A stretch of DNA of 5,383 bases from Clostridiales bacterium (GTDB lineage Bacteria > Bacillota > Clostridia > Oscillospirales > Ruminococcaceae): the NCBI GenBank assembly GCA_012523875.1, contig JAAYSW010000176.1, positions 1-5,383 of the forward strand, in the 5' to 3' direction. Under the pieces are notes generated by a model. The model saw only the letters and a program-made list of their open reading frames with translations. It did not search any database and was not told where the DNA came from. Made by a program: the position numbers and the translations under genes. The number at the start of each line of letters is the position of its first letter. The first letter of the stretch is position 1. Of this stretch, positions 1 through 5,383 are shown in pieces.

Positions 1-1
1 G

Positions 2-1192
2 GAGCTATTTTCTATAATAGTAAGAATGTTTTCGAGTGGCGTAAATGCTGATATTATTACCGTTCTAAACGAGGCTATGCAGGCTAATATTTTTGAAACG
101 GCTAACGAGGGGCGTACTTACCTTGCATCACTAATGAACAATGTTCCTTCTGTTTCAAACATTGAAAGTTATTGCAAAATAGTATCAGAAAAGTATTTTA
201 TACGTCGCCTAGCCTTGGTTGCAAAAGAAATTCTTAATGAAGTCGCTAGTGGAAACAATGATGCTCAACTTTTGCTTGATAGTGCTGAACAGAAAATTTT
301 TGATATAAGGCAGGGAAAGGACGTTCAAGGGCTTACACATATTAAAGACGTTGTTTATGAAGCTTATGATAAACTTGCAAAGATTACTGGACCAGATAAA
401 GAAAAATATCTTGGTGCTAAAACTGGATTTACATATCTTGATACAATCACAACTGGATTAAATAAGTCAGATCTTATTCTGCTTGCAGCTCGTCCAGGTA
501 TGGGAAAAACTTCATTTGCATTAAATATTGCCACAAACGTTTCAAGGCATTCCCAAAAGGATGTTGCAGTGTTTTCACTGGAAATGTCTAAAGAACAGCT
601 TGCAACAAGAATGCTTTCTACAGAAGCTTTAGTTGATAGTAATAAACTGAGAAGTGGCAGGTTATCATCTGATGATTGGGTTAGACTTGCATCAAGTGCA
701 AATGTGCTTTGTGGTTTGCCATTGTATATTGATGATACAGCCGCAATTACTGTACAGCAGATTAAAGCGAAGTTAAGACGAATGAAGAATATTGGTTTAG
801 TCGTTATTGACTACTTACAGCTTATGACATCAACGCTTAAAACTGATAATAGAGTTGTTGTTATTTCCGAAATCACAAGACAATTAAAAATCTTAGCTAA
901 GGAGATTAATATCCCTGTTATTCTTCTATCACAACTTTCAAGAGGTCCAGAGAGCAGAACTGATAAGCGTCCTATGCTTTCGGATTTAAGGGAATCAGGT
1001 TCTATCGAGCAGGATGCTGACATTGTTATGTTTCTTTATAGGGATGCATATTATAATAAAGAAAGCGAACAACAAAATATTACAGAATGTATAGTTTCAA
1101 AGAACCGACATGGGGAAACTGGCACAGTGGAACTTATTTGGGATGGTCAGTTTACAAGGTTCTCAAACGCTGAATTTGATAAAGATTATTAA
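2..1192 (+). CDS. dnaB: Replicative DNA helicase DnaB, 5' end outside the window
   Basis: This is the hexameric replicative helicase that unwinds DNA at the fork with ATP and works with the primase DnaG. The frame is open to the left edge (codons from base 2 read ELFSIIVR before the Met at 26), and this matches the interior of the DnaB N-terminal domain. The ATG at 26 is therefore not the real start, and roughly 50-60 residues are missing. Numbered from that Met, the N-domain and linker cover about 1-125 and the RecA-like core about 130-385. The core has Walker A ARPGMGKT (155-162), the catalytic Glu in FSLEM (E186), Walker B LVVIDYLQL (258-266), SQLSR (302-306), the DLRESGSIEQDADI block (320-333) and the arginine-finger segment SKNRHGE (358-364; K359, R361). 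It ends in TAA, with tilS beginning 9 nt later. No intein or break is visible. The family assignment is very secure. Confidence 0.97.
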   Translation, partial: ELFSIIVRMFSSGVNADIITVLNEAMQANIFETANEGRTYLASLMNNVPSVSNIESYCKIVSEKYFIRRLALVAKEILNEVASGNNDAQLLLDSAEQKIFDIRQGKDVQGLTHIKDVVYEAYDKLAKITGPDKEKYLGAKTGFTYLDTITTGLNKSDLILLAARPGMGKTSFALNIATNVSRHSQKDVAVFSLEMSKEQLATRMLSTEALVDSNKLRSGRLSSDDWVRLASSANVLCGLPLYIDDTAAITVQQIKAKLRRMKNIGLVVIDYLQLMTSTLKTDNRVVVISEITRQLKILAKEINIPVILLSQLSRGPESRTDKRPMLSDLRESGSIEQDADIVMFLYRDAYYNKESEQQNITECIVSKNRHGETGTVELIWDGQFTRFSNAEFDKDY

Positions 1193-1196
1193 GAGG
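1191..1196 (+). promoter_or_regulatory. Ribosome binding site of tilS (AAGAGG)
   Basis: AAGAGG overlaps the dnaB stop codon and ends 5 nt before the TTG at 1202. It supports that TTG as the tilS start, since no ATG lies nearby in frame before the conserved PP-loop. Translation is probably coupled to dnaB. Confidence 0.6.
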
Positions 1197-1201
1197 TTGC
1201 T

Positions 1202-2584
1202 TTGGAAATTTTTTATAAAAAAACTATAGATGCTATTGAAAAGTATAATATGATTGACTATGGAGATAATATTATAATTGCCCTTTCTGGTGGTGCAGAC
1301 AGTGTTTGTTTGCTACTACTACTATTGGAGATGCAAAATAAATATAATCTTTCATTATCCGCTATCCATATTAATCATATGCTTAGAGCAGATGAAAGTG
1401 ATTCTGATGAGGAATTTTGTATCAATCTTTGTAATAGTTTAGGAATCAAGCTTATAGTTGAAAGGCATGATGTTTCCTTATACTCAAAGTTGAATAAGCT
1501 TTCTATTGAAACTGCGGCACGAAATATACGATATGGTGCATTTAAGATGCATTCAGAGGGTATGAAATTGGCAACTGCCCATACCGCATCTGATAATGCC
1601 GAAACTATTATTTATAATCTTACAAGAGGTGCAGGGCTTAAAGGTCTAATTGGTATTCCGCCTGTTAGAGATAATATTATTAGGCCATTGATTTGCTTAT
1701 CCCGTGAAGATGTTGAGGAATTTCTTAAACAAAAGAATCAAGGTTATGTAATTGATAGCTCAAATCTTTCGAATGATTATACTAGAAATAAAATTCGACA
1801 TAAGGTTATACCTAGTTTAAAAGAGATTAATCCCTCATTTACAAGAACTATTTCAACTAATGTTTCAGCTCTTAAACTAGAAAATAATTTTATTGAGGAG
1901 CAGGCTGATATTGCATATAGGGAATGTTTATCCCCCCCTCAATCGCTCTGTGGGCTCCAAAAATATCATAAGGCTATCCGTCATCGTTGTATTATACGAT
2001 TTCTGAATAATGCCCATTTACCTTATGATTTAACCCAAATATTCGATATTGATAAAATAATAATGTCCGAAGGTAAAATTAACATCGCTAAAAATGTTTA
2101 TATCATATCAAAAAGGGGTACTCTTTCGATAAGAAGATCTTATGAAAAAATGCCTATTCATGTTGAGAATAAATTGCAGTTTGGTGTTAATAGGTTTTCT
2201 GATATTAAAATATGTAATGTTAAAATTATTAGACAATTTAATCAAGACATAGTTTGTTCAAAATTTGTTAATAGAAAATTAAACATTTATTATATAGATT
2301 ATGATAAAATTATCGGTGTGCTTATTTTGAGAAACCGTAGAAATGGTGACAAAATTAAGCTTGCTGGTAATAATTTTACTTCAAGCGTTAAAAAACTCTT
2401 TAATAGACATATACCCTCAGATATTCGTGATGAAATATGTTTTCTTTCTGACGATGTGGGAATTGTTCTTATTGAAGGTATTGGAATTGATGACAGGGTT
2501 AAGCCGGATTTAAATTCAAGAAATATCCTTGAAATTCATATCCAAAATAATTTGGATAGGGGTGAGCAATATATTAGCACGTGA
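1202..2584 (+). CDS. tilS: tRNA(Ile)-lysidine synthetase TilS
   Basis: TilS is a cytoplasmic enzyme that joins lysine to C34 of the CAU-anticodon tRNA-Ile with ATP, so that the tRNA reads AUA as Ile instead of AUG as Met. The 460-aa length is usual for the long Firmicutes form. The N-terminal PP-loop ATPase domain (about 22-215) shows SGGADS (29-34), HINHMLR (56-62), AHTASDNAET (126-135), RGAGLKGL (142-149), IRPLI (160-164) and the DSSN...ND.TRNKIRH segment (185-200). A poorly conserved middle region follows. The C-terminal TilS domain (about 375-445) shows LRNRRNGDKI, KKLFNRHIP and IEGIGIDDR. The start is TTG with AAGAGG 5 nt upstream. The 3' end overlaps hpt in another frame. A run of seven C (1932-1938) sits inside this otherwise very AT-rich gene. 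A lysine-modified AUA decoder is consistent with the many ATA codons in the window. The assignment is secure; only the exact start is slightly open. Confidence 0.95.
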   Translation: MEIFYKKTIDAIEKYNMIDYGDNIIIALSGGADSVCLLLLLLEMQNKYNLSLSAIHINHMLRADESDSDEEFCINLCNSLGIKLIVERHDVSLYSKLNKLSIETAARNIRYGAFKMHSEGMKLATAHTASDNAETIIYNLTRGAGLKGLIGIPPVRDNIIRPLICLSREDVEEFLKQKNQGYVIDSSNLSNDYTRNKIRHKVIPSLKEINPSFTRTISTNVSALKLENNFIEEQADIAYRECLSPPQSLCGLQKYHKAIRHRCIIRFLNNAHLPYDLTQIFDIDKIIMSEGKINIAKNVYIISKRGTLSIRRSYEKMPIHVENKLQFGVNRFSDIKICNVKIIRQFNQDIVCSKFVNRKLNIYYIDYDKIIGVLILRNRRNGDKIKLAGNNFTSSVKKLFNRHIPSDIRDEICFLSDDVGIVLIEGIGIDDRVKPDLNSRNILEIHIQNNLDRGEQYIST

Positions 2585-3110
2585 GCATAATGTTAGCGAG
2601 ATTATTATTTCAGAAGATAAACTCAAAAATAGAATACAAGAATTGGGTAAGCAAATTACTAATGATTATAAAAATAAAAAATTATTGGTTATTGGCGTTT
2701 TAAAAGGCTGTTTTGTTTTTATGGCTGACTTAATTCGTGAAATTAATTTACCTTGTGAAATTGATTTTATGTATATTACAAGCTATAATAAAAATACTAT
2801 TAGTTCAGGTGTAATTAATATTGTTAAGGATTTAAGTATCGATATATCTGGTTATGATTTGCTTATTATTGAAGACATTTTAGATACAGGACTAACTCTC
2901 GAAACTCTCTGTACATTACTTCAAACAAGGAAACCAAACTCAATGAAAATTTGCACATTGCTTGATAAGCCATCAAGGCGAAAATCTAATATTTATGCAG
3001 ATTATGTCGGATTTGTAATAGAAGATAATTTTGTTATTGGTTATGGATTAGACTATGCAGAAGAATATAGAAATCTGCCTTATATTGGTATTTATAACCA
3101 AAATACATAG
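2562..3110 (+). CDS. hpt: Hypoxanthine phosphoribosyltransferase
   Basis: This purine-salvage enzyme converts hypoxanthine (and usually guanine) plus PRPP to IMP or GMP and pyrophosphate in the cytoplasm. Counted from the GTG at 2562 (182 aa, against about 180 for Bacillus), it shows the LKG loop (47-49), the flexible-loop SY (74-75), the PRPP-binding signature IIEDILDTG (102-110), the base-contacting Lys in LLDKPS (K136) and the C-terminal GYGLDYAEEYRNLPYIG block (160-176). The frame stays open upstream to a TTG at 2529, which would add 11 residues (MKFISKIIWIG) that do not look like the family. GTG 2562 gives MSNILARE, a more usual N-terminus, but the GGATAGG before it (2554-2560) is only 1 nt from the codon, so the start is uncertain. 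The GTG start overlaps the end of tilS by 23 nt, which suggests translational coupling. TAG ends the gene 22 nt before ftsH. Confidence 0.95.
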   Translation: MSNILAREHNVSEIIISEDKLKNRIQELGKQITNDYKNKKLLVIGVLKGCFVFMADLIREINLPCEIDFMYITSYNKNTISSGVINIVKDLSIDISGYDLLIIEDILDTGLTLETLCTLLQTRKPNSMKICTLLDKPSRRKSNIYADYVGFVIEDNFVIGYGLDYAEEYRNLPYIGIYNQNT

Positions 3111-3119
3111 ACAAAAGAT

Positions 3120-3126
3120 AGGAGTG
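3120..3126 (+). promoter_or_regulatory. Ribosome binding site deciding the ftsH start (AGGAGTG)
   Basis: AGGAGTG lies 6 nt before the TTG at 3133. The in-frame ATG at 3055 lies inside hpt and would add 26 residues unlike FtsH. The GTG at 3124 is part of the site itself. The TTG at 3133 is therefore the best start. Confidence 0.8.
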
Positions 3127-3132
3127 AATTTA

Positions 3133-5052
3133 TTGACACCAAAAAAAAATAAAGGCGTTTTAATTTATGTGGTTATAACAGTTTTAATTGTTCTTTCTTT
3201 AACTTGGATATGGCCACATTTATTCAACAATGATAAGGATATTAAATATTCTGAAATTATTAGCCATTTTGATAATTATGAAGTTACTAATTATACTTTT
3301 GATTTAGGCACAGGAGAACTTGTTCTCCAGCTAAAAGATAGCGAGGAGGAAACTAAATACACTGTTCCGAATGTAAATATTTTCTTAAAGGATACTGAGA
3401 ATTACCGTCAAGAATATAATGAAAAAAACCCAAATAACCCTCTTGAACAGGATTATTTTAAGATAAAGGATAATTCTTGGATTTTAACCATAGTCCCAAC
3501 CTTAGTCCTACTTGTTATGGCTGTGCTCCTCTTCTTCTTCATGATGCGTCAGGCTGGTGGAGGGAGTAAATATTCTACATTCGGTAAGGCTAATGTCAAA
3601 AACCAACTTCATCAGGGGAAAAAAACTACCTTTGCTGATGTTGCGGGGGCTGATGAGGAAAAGCATGAATTAGAGGAAATTGTTGATTTTCTTAAAAACC
3701 CTAAAAAGTATTCGGATATAGGTGCAAGGATTCCTAAGGGTGTTCTACTATTAGGACCTCCTGGTACTGGTAAAACCTTGCTTGCAAGAGCAGTTGCTGG
3801 TGAGGCTGGTTGCCCATTTTTCCCTATCTCTGGTTCTGATTTTGTTGAAATGTTTGTTGGTGTGGGTGCTTCAAGGGTTCGAGATTTGTTTGAACAAGCT
3901 AAAAAGCATGCTCCATCAATTATCTTCATAGACGAAATCGATGCTGTTGGACGACATAGGGGTGCTGGTCTTGGTGGTGGACACGATGAACGTGAACAAA
4001 CACTGAACCAATTGCTTGTTGAAATGGATGGCTTTACTGGTAATGAAAATATTATCATCATCGCAGCAACTAACAGGCGTGATATACTCGACCCTGCATT
4101 ACTTAGACCTGGTCGTTTTGATAGGCAAATTGTTGTTGGTTATCCTGATGTTAAGGGCAGGGAAGAAATCCTTATTGTTCATACAAAGAATAAACCACTT
4201 GCACCTGATGTTAACCTAAAGGTTATTGCTCAAACAACCGTTGGGTTTACTGGTGCTGATCTTGAAAACCTTGTGAATGAATCATCTTTGCTTGCTGCTA
4301 GAAAAAATAAAAAAGCTATTACAAGGGAAGAAATAGAAGAGGCTACTATTAAGGTAATTGCTGGACCTGAAAAGAAATCCCGTGTTGTAACTGAAAAGGA
4401 AAAGGAATTGACTGCATATCACGAAAGTGGTCATGCTGTTTGTACCTATTATTGTGATACACAGGATAAGGTTCATCAGGTATCAATTATCCCTCGTGGT
4501 ATGGCTGGTGGTTATACAATGTCACTTCCAGAGCATGATAAATCCTTTGTTAGCAAGAAAGAAATGAAGGAAAATATTATTACTCTGCTCGGTGGACGTG
4601 TTGCTGAAAAGCTAATACTTGATGATATCTCAACGGGTGCGTCCAATGATATAGAACGTGCAACTGCCATTGCACGAAACATGGTCACTAAATATGGCTT
4701 CAGTGAAAAGCTTGGACCTATAGTTTATGGTAGTGATTCTAATGAAGTCTTTTTAGGCAAGGATTTCAATAGCTCACGAAATTACTCAGAAAATATTGCC
4801 GCTGAAATTGATGCTGAAATTCGTGGAATTATTGAAGAGGCATATGGAAAGGCTGAACAAATTCTTGAAGAGCATATTGATCAATTACACTTCTTAAGTA
4901 AATATCTTTTGAAATTTGAAAAAATTGATGCTGATGAATTTGCAAAGATTATGGCTGGGGAAATTGGTGAAGAAGTTTTTTCTGATTCCTACTCAATAAG
5001 CTCAGTGAAACCAAAGCCAAAGGATGACAGCACTGATATTGATATAGAATAA
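3133..5052 (+). CDS. ftsH: ATP-dependent zinc metalloprotease FtsH
   Basis: FtsH is a membrane-anchored hexameric AAA+ protease that pulls out and degrades misfolded membrane proteins and some regulators. It has 639 aa from the TTG at 3133, a normal length. A short Lys-rich N-terminus precedes TM1 (about 8-27), an extracytoplasmic domain (about 30-112) and TM2 (about 116-137), followed by the AAA+ core. That core has Walker A GPPGTGKT (208-215), pore loop MFVG with F241, Walker B FIDEID (265-270) and the second region of homology DPALLRPGRFDR (320-331; arginine fingers R325 and R328). The M41 protease domain has the zinc motif HESGH (430-434) and a probable third ligand, the Asp of STGASND (about 506). 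An acidic, probably disordered tail ends the protein (DDSTDIDIE). Codons 4-6 lie in a run of nine A (3141-3149). The gene is last in the operon and has no clear promoter of its own. All catalytic residues are present. Confidence 0.97.
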   Translation: MTPKKNKGVLIYVVITVLIVLSLTWIWPHLFNNDKDIKYSEIISHFDNYEVTNYTFDLGTGELVLQLKDSEEETKYTVPNVNIFLKDTENYRQEYNEKNPNNPLEQDYFKIKDNSWILTIVPTLVLLVMAVLLFFFMMRQAGGGSKYSTFGKANVKNQLHQGKKTTFADVAGADEEKHELEEIVDFLKNPKKYSDIGARIPKGVLLLGPPGTGKTLLARAVAGEAGCPFFPISGSDFVEMFVGVGASRVRDLFEQAKKHAPSIIFIDEIDAVGRHRGAGLGGGHDEREQTLNQLLVEMDGFTGNENIIIIAATNRRDILDPALLRPGRFDRQIVVGYPDVKGREEILIVHTKNKPLAPDVNLKVIAQTTVGFTGADLENLVNESSLLAARKNKKAITREEIEEATIKVIAGPEKKSRVVTEKEKELTAYHESGHAVCTYYCDTQDKVHQVSIIPRGMAGGYTMSLPEHDKSFVSKKEMKENIITLLGGRVAEKLILDDISTGASNDIERATAIARNMVTKYGFSEKLGPIVYGSDSNEVFLGKDFNSSRNYSENIAAEIDAEIRGIIEEAYGKAEQILEEHIDQLHFLSKYLLKFEKIDADEFAKIMAGEIGEEVFSDSYSISSVKPKPKDDSTDIDIE

Positions 5053-5109
5053 TTAATAAGGGTAGTGGGTATATAGACTGTTTCCCAGTAAAAGAATAGT
5101 AATAAAAAA

Positions 5110-5150
5110 GGACCTCTTATTGTAGAATTAACTACAGTAGGAGGTTTTGT
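5110..5150 (+). terminator. Hairpin with flanking A/T runs, probable terminator of the ftsH operon
   Basis: The arms at 5112-5125 and 5132-5145 pair over 14 bp without a gap (two G-U pairs on the + strand), around the loop AATTAA. TTTTGTT follows on the + strand. On the - strand the stem is followed by CCTTTTTTATT, a longer T-run, so it may end transcription better in that direction. It begins 57 nt after the ftsH stop and is the only good stem there. The right arm also carries AGGAGG (5139-5144), so it can also be read as a structure masking a ribosome binding site. Confidence 0.6.
5139..5144 (+). promoter_or_regulatory. Ribosome binding site AGGAGG of the OrfA remnant, inside a hairpin arm
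   Basis: A perfect AGGAGG lies 7 nt before the ATG at 5152. All six bases fall within the right arm of the 14-bp stem, so in a transcript reading through from ftsH the site would be paired and hidden. In a transcript starting inside the hairpin it would be free. Confidence 0.6.
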
Positions 5151-5151
5151 T

Positions 5152-5219
5152 ATGGCAGATAAAAAAGGAATGAAGCATTTCCCAATAGAGTTAGGGTGAG
5201 AACATTTTTGCTGGCAGAG
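5152..5219 (+). pseudogene. Broken N-terminus of an IS3-family transposase OrfA
   Basis: From the ATG at 5152 the frame reads MADKKGMKHFPIELG and stops at TGA 5197-5199. In the neighbouring frame from 5196 it reads VRTFLLAE. Restoring one base near 5193 gives ...PIELRVRTFLLAE, which looks like the start of the helix-turn-helix OrfA of IS3-group elements (typically a basic KKGMKHY-type start, then EL..K-type helix). Beyond 5219 the translation no longer resembles OrfA and soon ends, so the piece covers only about 22 of the usual roughly 90-100 residues. A good ribosome site precedes it. It is too short for a firm family call, and assignment rests on my recognition of the N-terminal pattern. 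No activity is expected. Confidence 0.5.
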
Positions 5220-5278
5220 TATTATTATTGGTTGCAGGCGATTTTGAGTTTACCTAATACTAACCTCAAATATAACAA

Positions 5279-5307
5279 TAGACAATGAAATGAATAAGTG
5301 ATATAAT
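5279..5307 (+). promoter_or_regulatory. Near-consensus sigma-A type promoter
   Basis: TAGACA (5279-5284, five of six to TTGACA), a spacer of exactly 17 nt, and a perfect TATAAT (5302-5307) match 11 of 12 consensus positions. Transcription would begin near 5313-5315 and drive the frame that runs off the right edge. The expected start coincides with the first ATG (5314), which would leave almost no leader, so either the message is nearly leaderless or the match is accidental in AT-rich DNA. Confidence 0.55.
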
Positions 5308-5309
5308 AG

Positions 5310-5383
5310 GGTGATGAAAATGAAAAACATATAATAACGGAAGAAGAATATAGGGTAGTCAAGGAGCTAGCAAAGGAAAACAA
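5310..5383 (+). other. 5' end of an unidentified frame, cut by the window edge; possibly frameshifted
   Basis: The frame open from 5310 reads GDENEKHIITEEEYRVVKELAKEN and continues past the edge. The charged, helical composition looks like real protein, but the frame has no ATG, GTG or TTG. The ATGs at 5314 and 5320 lie in a different frame that stops at TAA 5332-5334. Adding one A to the five-A run at 5323-5327 would join them as MKMKKHIITEEEYR..., preceded by AGGGTG as a ribosome site. I do not recognise the gene securely. The pattern ITEEEY..VKELAKEN faintly recalls the start of the helix-turn-helix part of IS630-type transposases, whose diagnostic parts would lie outside the window. It could also be an unrelated small gene or chance. 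Confidence 0.35.

Larger units (their letters stand above)
5074..5219 (+). mobile_element. Remnant of the left end of an IS3-family insertion sequence
   Basis: The protein evidence is the OrfA-like peptide at 5152-5219. The boundary is inferred: TAGACTGTTTCCC from 5074 resembles the TGGACTG-type terminal repeats of IS150-group IS3 elements, with TA in place of the usual TG tip, and it lies about 78 nt before the OrfA ATG, a plausible leader length. No right end, no OrfB (DDE) coding and no target duplication can be seen. After about 5219 the similarity stops, so the element is truncated or internally deleted. The left boundary is a guess; the remnant itself is moderately supported. Confidence 0.45.
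5053..5383. other. Accessory region behind ftsH without an intact gene
   Basis: This 331-nt stretch has no complete coding region on either strand. In order it holds a possible insertion-sequence tip, a terminator-like hairpin, the broken N-terminus of an IS3-type OrfA, about 60 nt with only a weak inverted repeat (TTTGAG 5243-5248 with CTCAAA 5265-5270), a near-consensus promoter and the beginning of another frame running off the edge. The mixture of short, broken pieces fits an insertion-sequence graveyard at the end of an operon. Confidence 0.7.

Noticed and set aside
811..1023. 70-codon open frame on the - strand inside dnaB
   Set aside because: It lies antisense to the conserved Walker B region, with no recognisable protein features.
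2590..2640. ATG at 2590 as the hpt start
   Set aside because: It is out of frame with the conserved Hpt sequence; its translation resembles nothing in the family.
3032..3060. Possible ftsH promoter inside hpt (TTGTTA-N17-TATGCA)
   Set aside because: The -10 matches only three of six positions and the sequence is fully explained by coding for the conserved GYGLDYAE block.
3055..3132. Upstream in-frame ATG as the ftsH start
   Set aside because: It lies within hpt and adds residues unlike FtsH, while AGGAGTG points clearly to the TTG at 3133.
3612..4061. 149-codon open frame on the - strand inside ftsH
   Set aside because: It lies opposite the highly conserved AAA+ core, is Ser/Pro-rich as expected for an antisense shadow, and has no family features.
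4016..4219. 67-codon + strand frame inside ftsH
   Set aside because: It overlaps the conserved second region of homology in another frame and has no ribosome site of interest.
4282..4476. 64-codon open frame on the - strand inside ftsH
   Set aside because: It is a Phe/Ser/Leu-rich shadow of Lys/Glu-rich coding sequence.
5243..5270. Inverted repeat TTTGAG/CTCAAA as a second terminator or an IS end
   Set aside because: The stem is only 6 bp with a 16-nt loop and no T-run follows; it is expected by chance in AT-rich DNA.
1..5383. CRISPR array, tRNA or rRNA gene, riboswitch, intein or defence system
   Set aside because: I saw no regularly spaced repeats, no cloverleaf or rRNA-like sequence, no recognisable aptamer, and no insertion in DnaB or other genes.

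Overview
The window shows a low-GC, Firmicutes-type chromosome segment, all on the + strand. It holds four tightly packed housekeeping genes followed by about 330 bases of accessory, decayed DNA. The order dnaB (5' end outside the window) - tilS - hpt - ftsH, the AT-rich codons, the Shine-Dalgarno sites and the non-ATG starts fit a Clostridia member. The DnaB protein (NRVVVISEITRQLK, YYNKESE near the end) and FtsH remind me of Oscillospirales/Ruminococcaceae proteins. That is a judgement from memory of those families, not a search result.

Bases 1-5052 look like one operon. The dnaB-tilS gap is 9 nt, tilS and hpt overlap by about 23 nt, and the hpt-ftsH gap is 22 nt. DnaB is the replicative helicase, TilS the tRNA-Ile lysidine synthetase, Hpt the hypoxanthine phosphoribosyltransferase, and FtsH the membrane AAA+ zinc protease. 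tilS-hpt-ftsH is a classical Firmicutes cluster. In Bacillus the TilS and HprT proteins are reported to associate and influence ftsH expression. Motifs in all four proteins look intact.

Bases 5053-5383 hold no intact gene. They contain a 14-bp hairpin with T-runs on both sides, which could end transcription from either direction. The right arm of the hairpin contains a perfect AGGAGG that sits 7 nt before an ATG. That ATG opens what looks like the N-terminus of an IS3-family OrfA, broken by a one-base deletion after 13-14 codons and apparently truncated soon after. Further on lie a near-consensus sigma-A promoter (TAGACA-N17-TATAAT) and the start of another reading frame (IITEEEYRVVKELAKEN), cut by the window edge. 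That frame lacks an in-frame start codon unless one A is restored.

I see no undescribed multi-gene system. The most interesting signal is the insertion-sequence remnant behind ftsH, where terminator hairpin and transposase ribosome-binding site are the same structure. This arrangement resembles the read-through protection known for IS10 and IS50.
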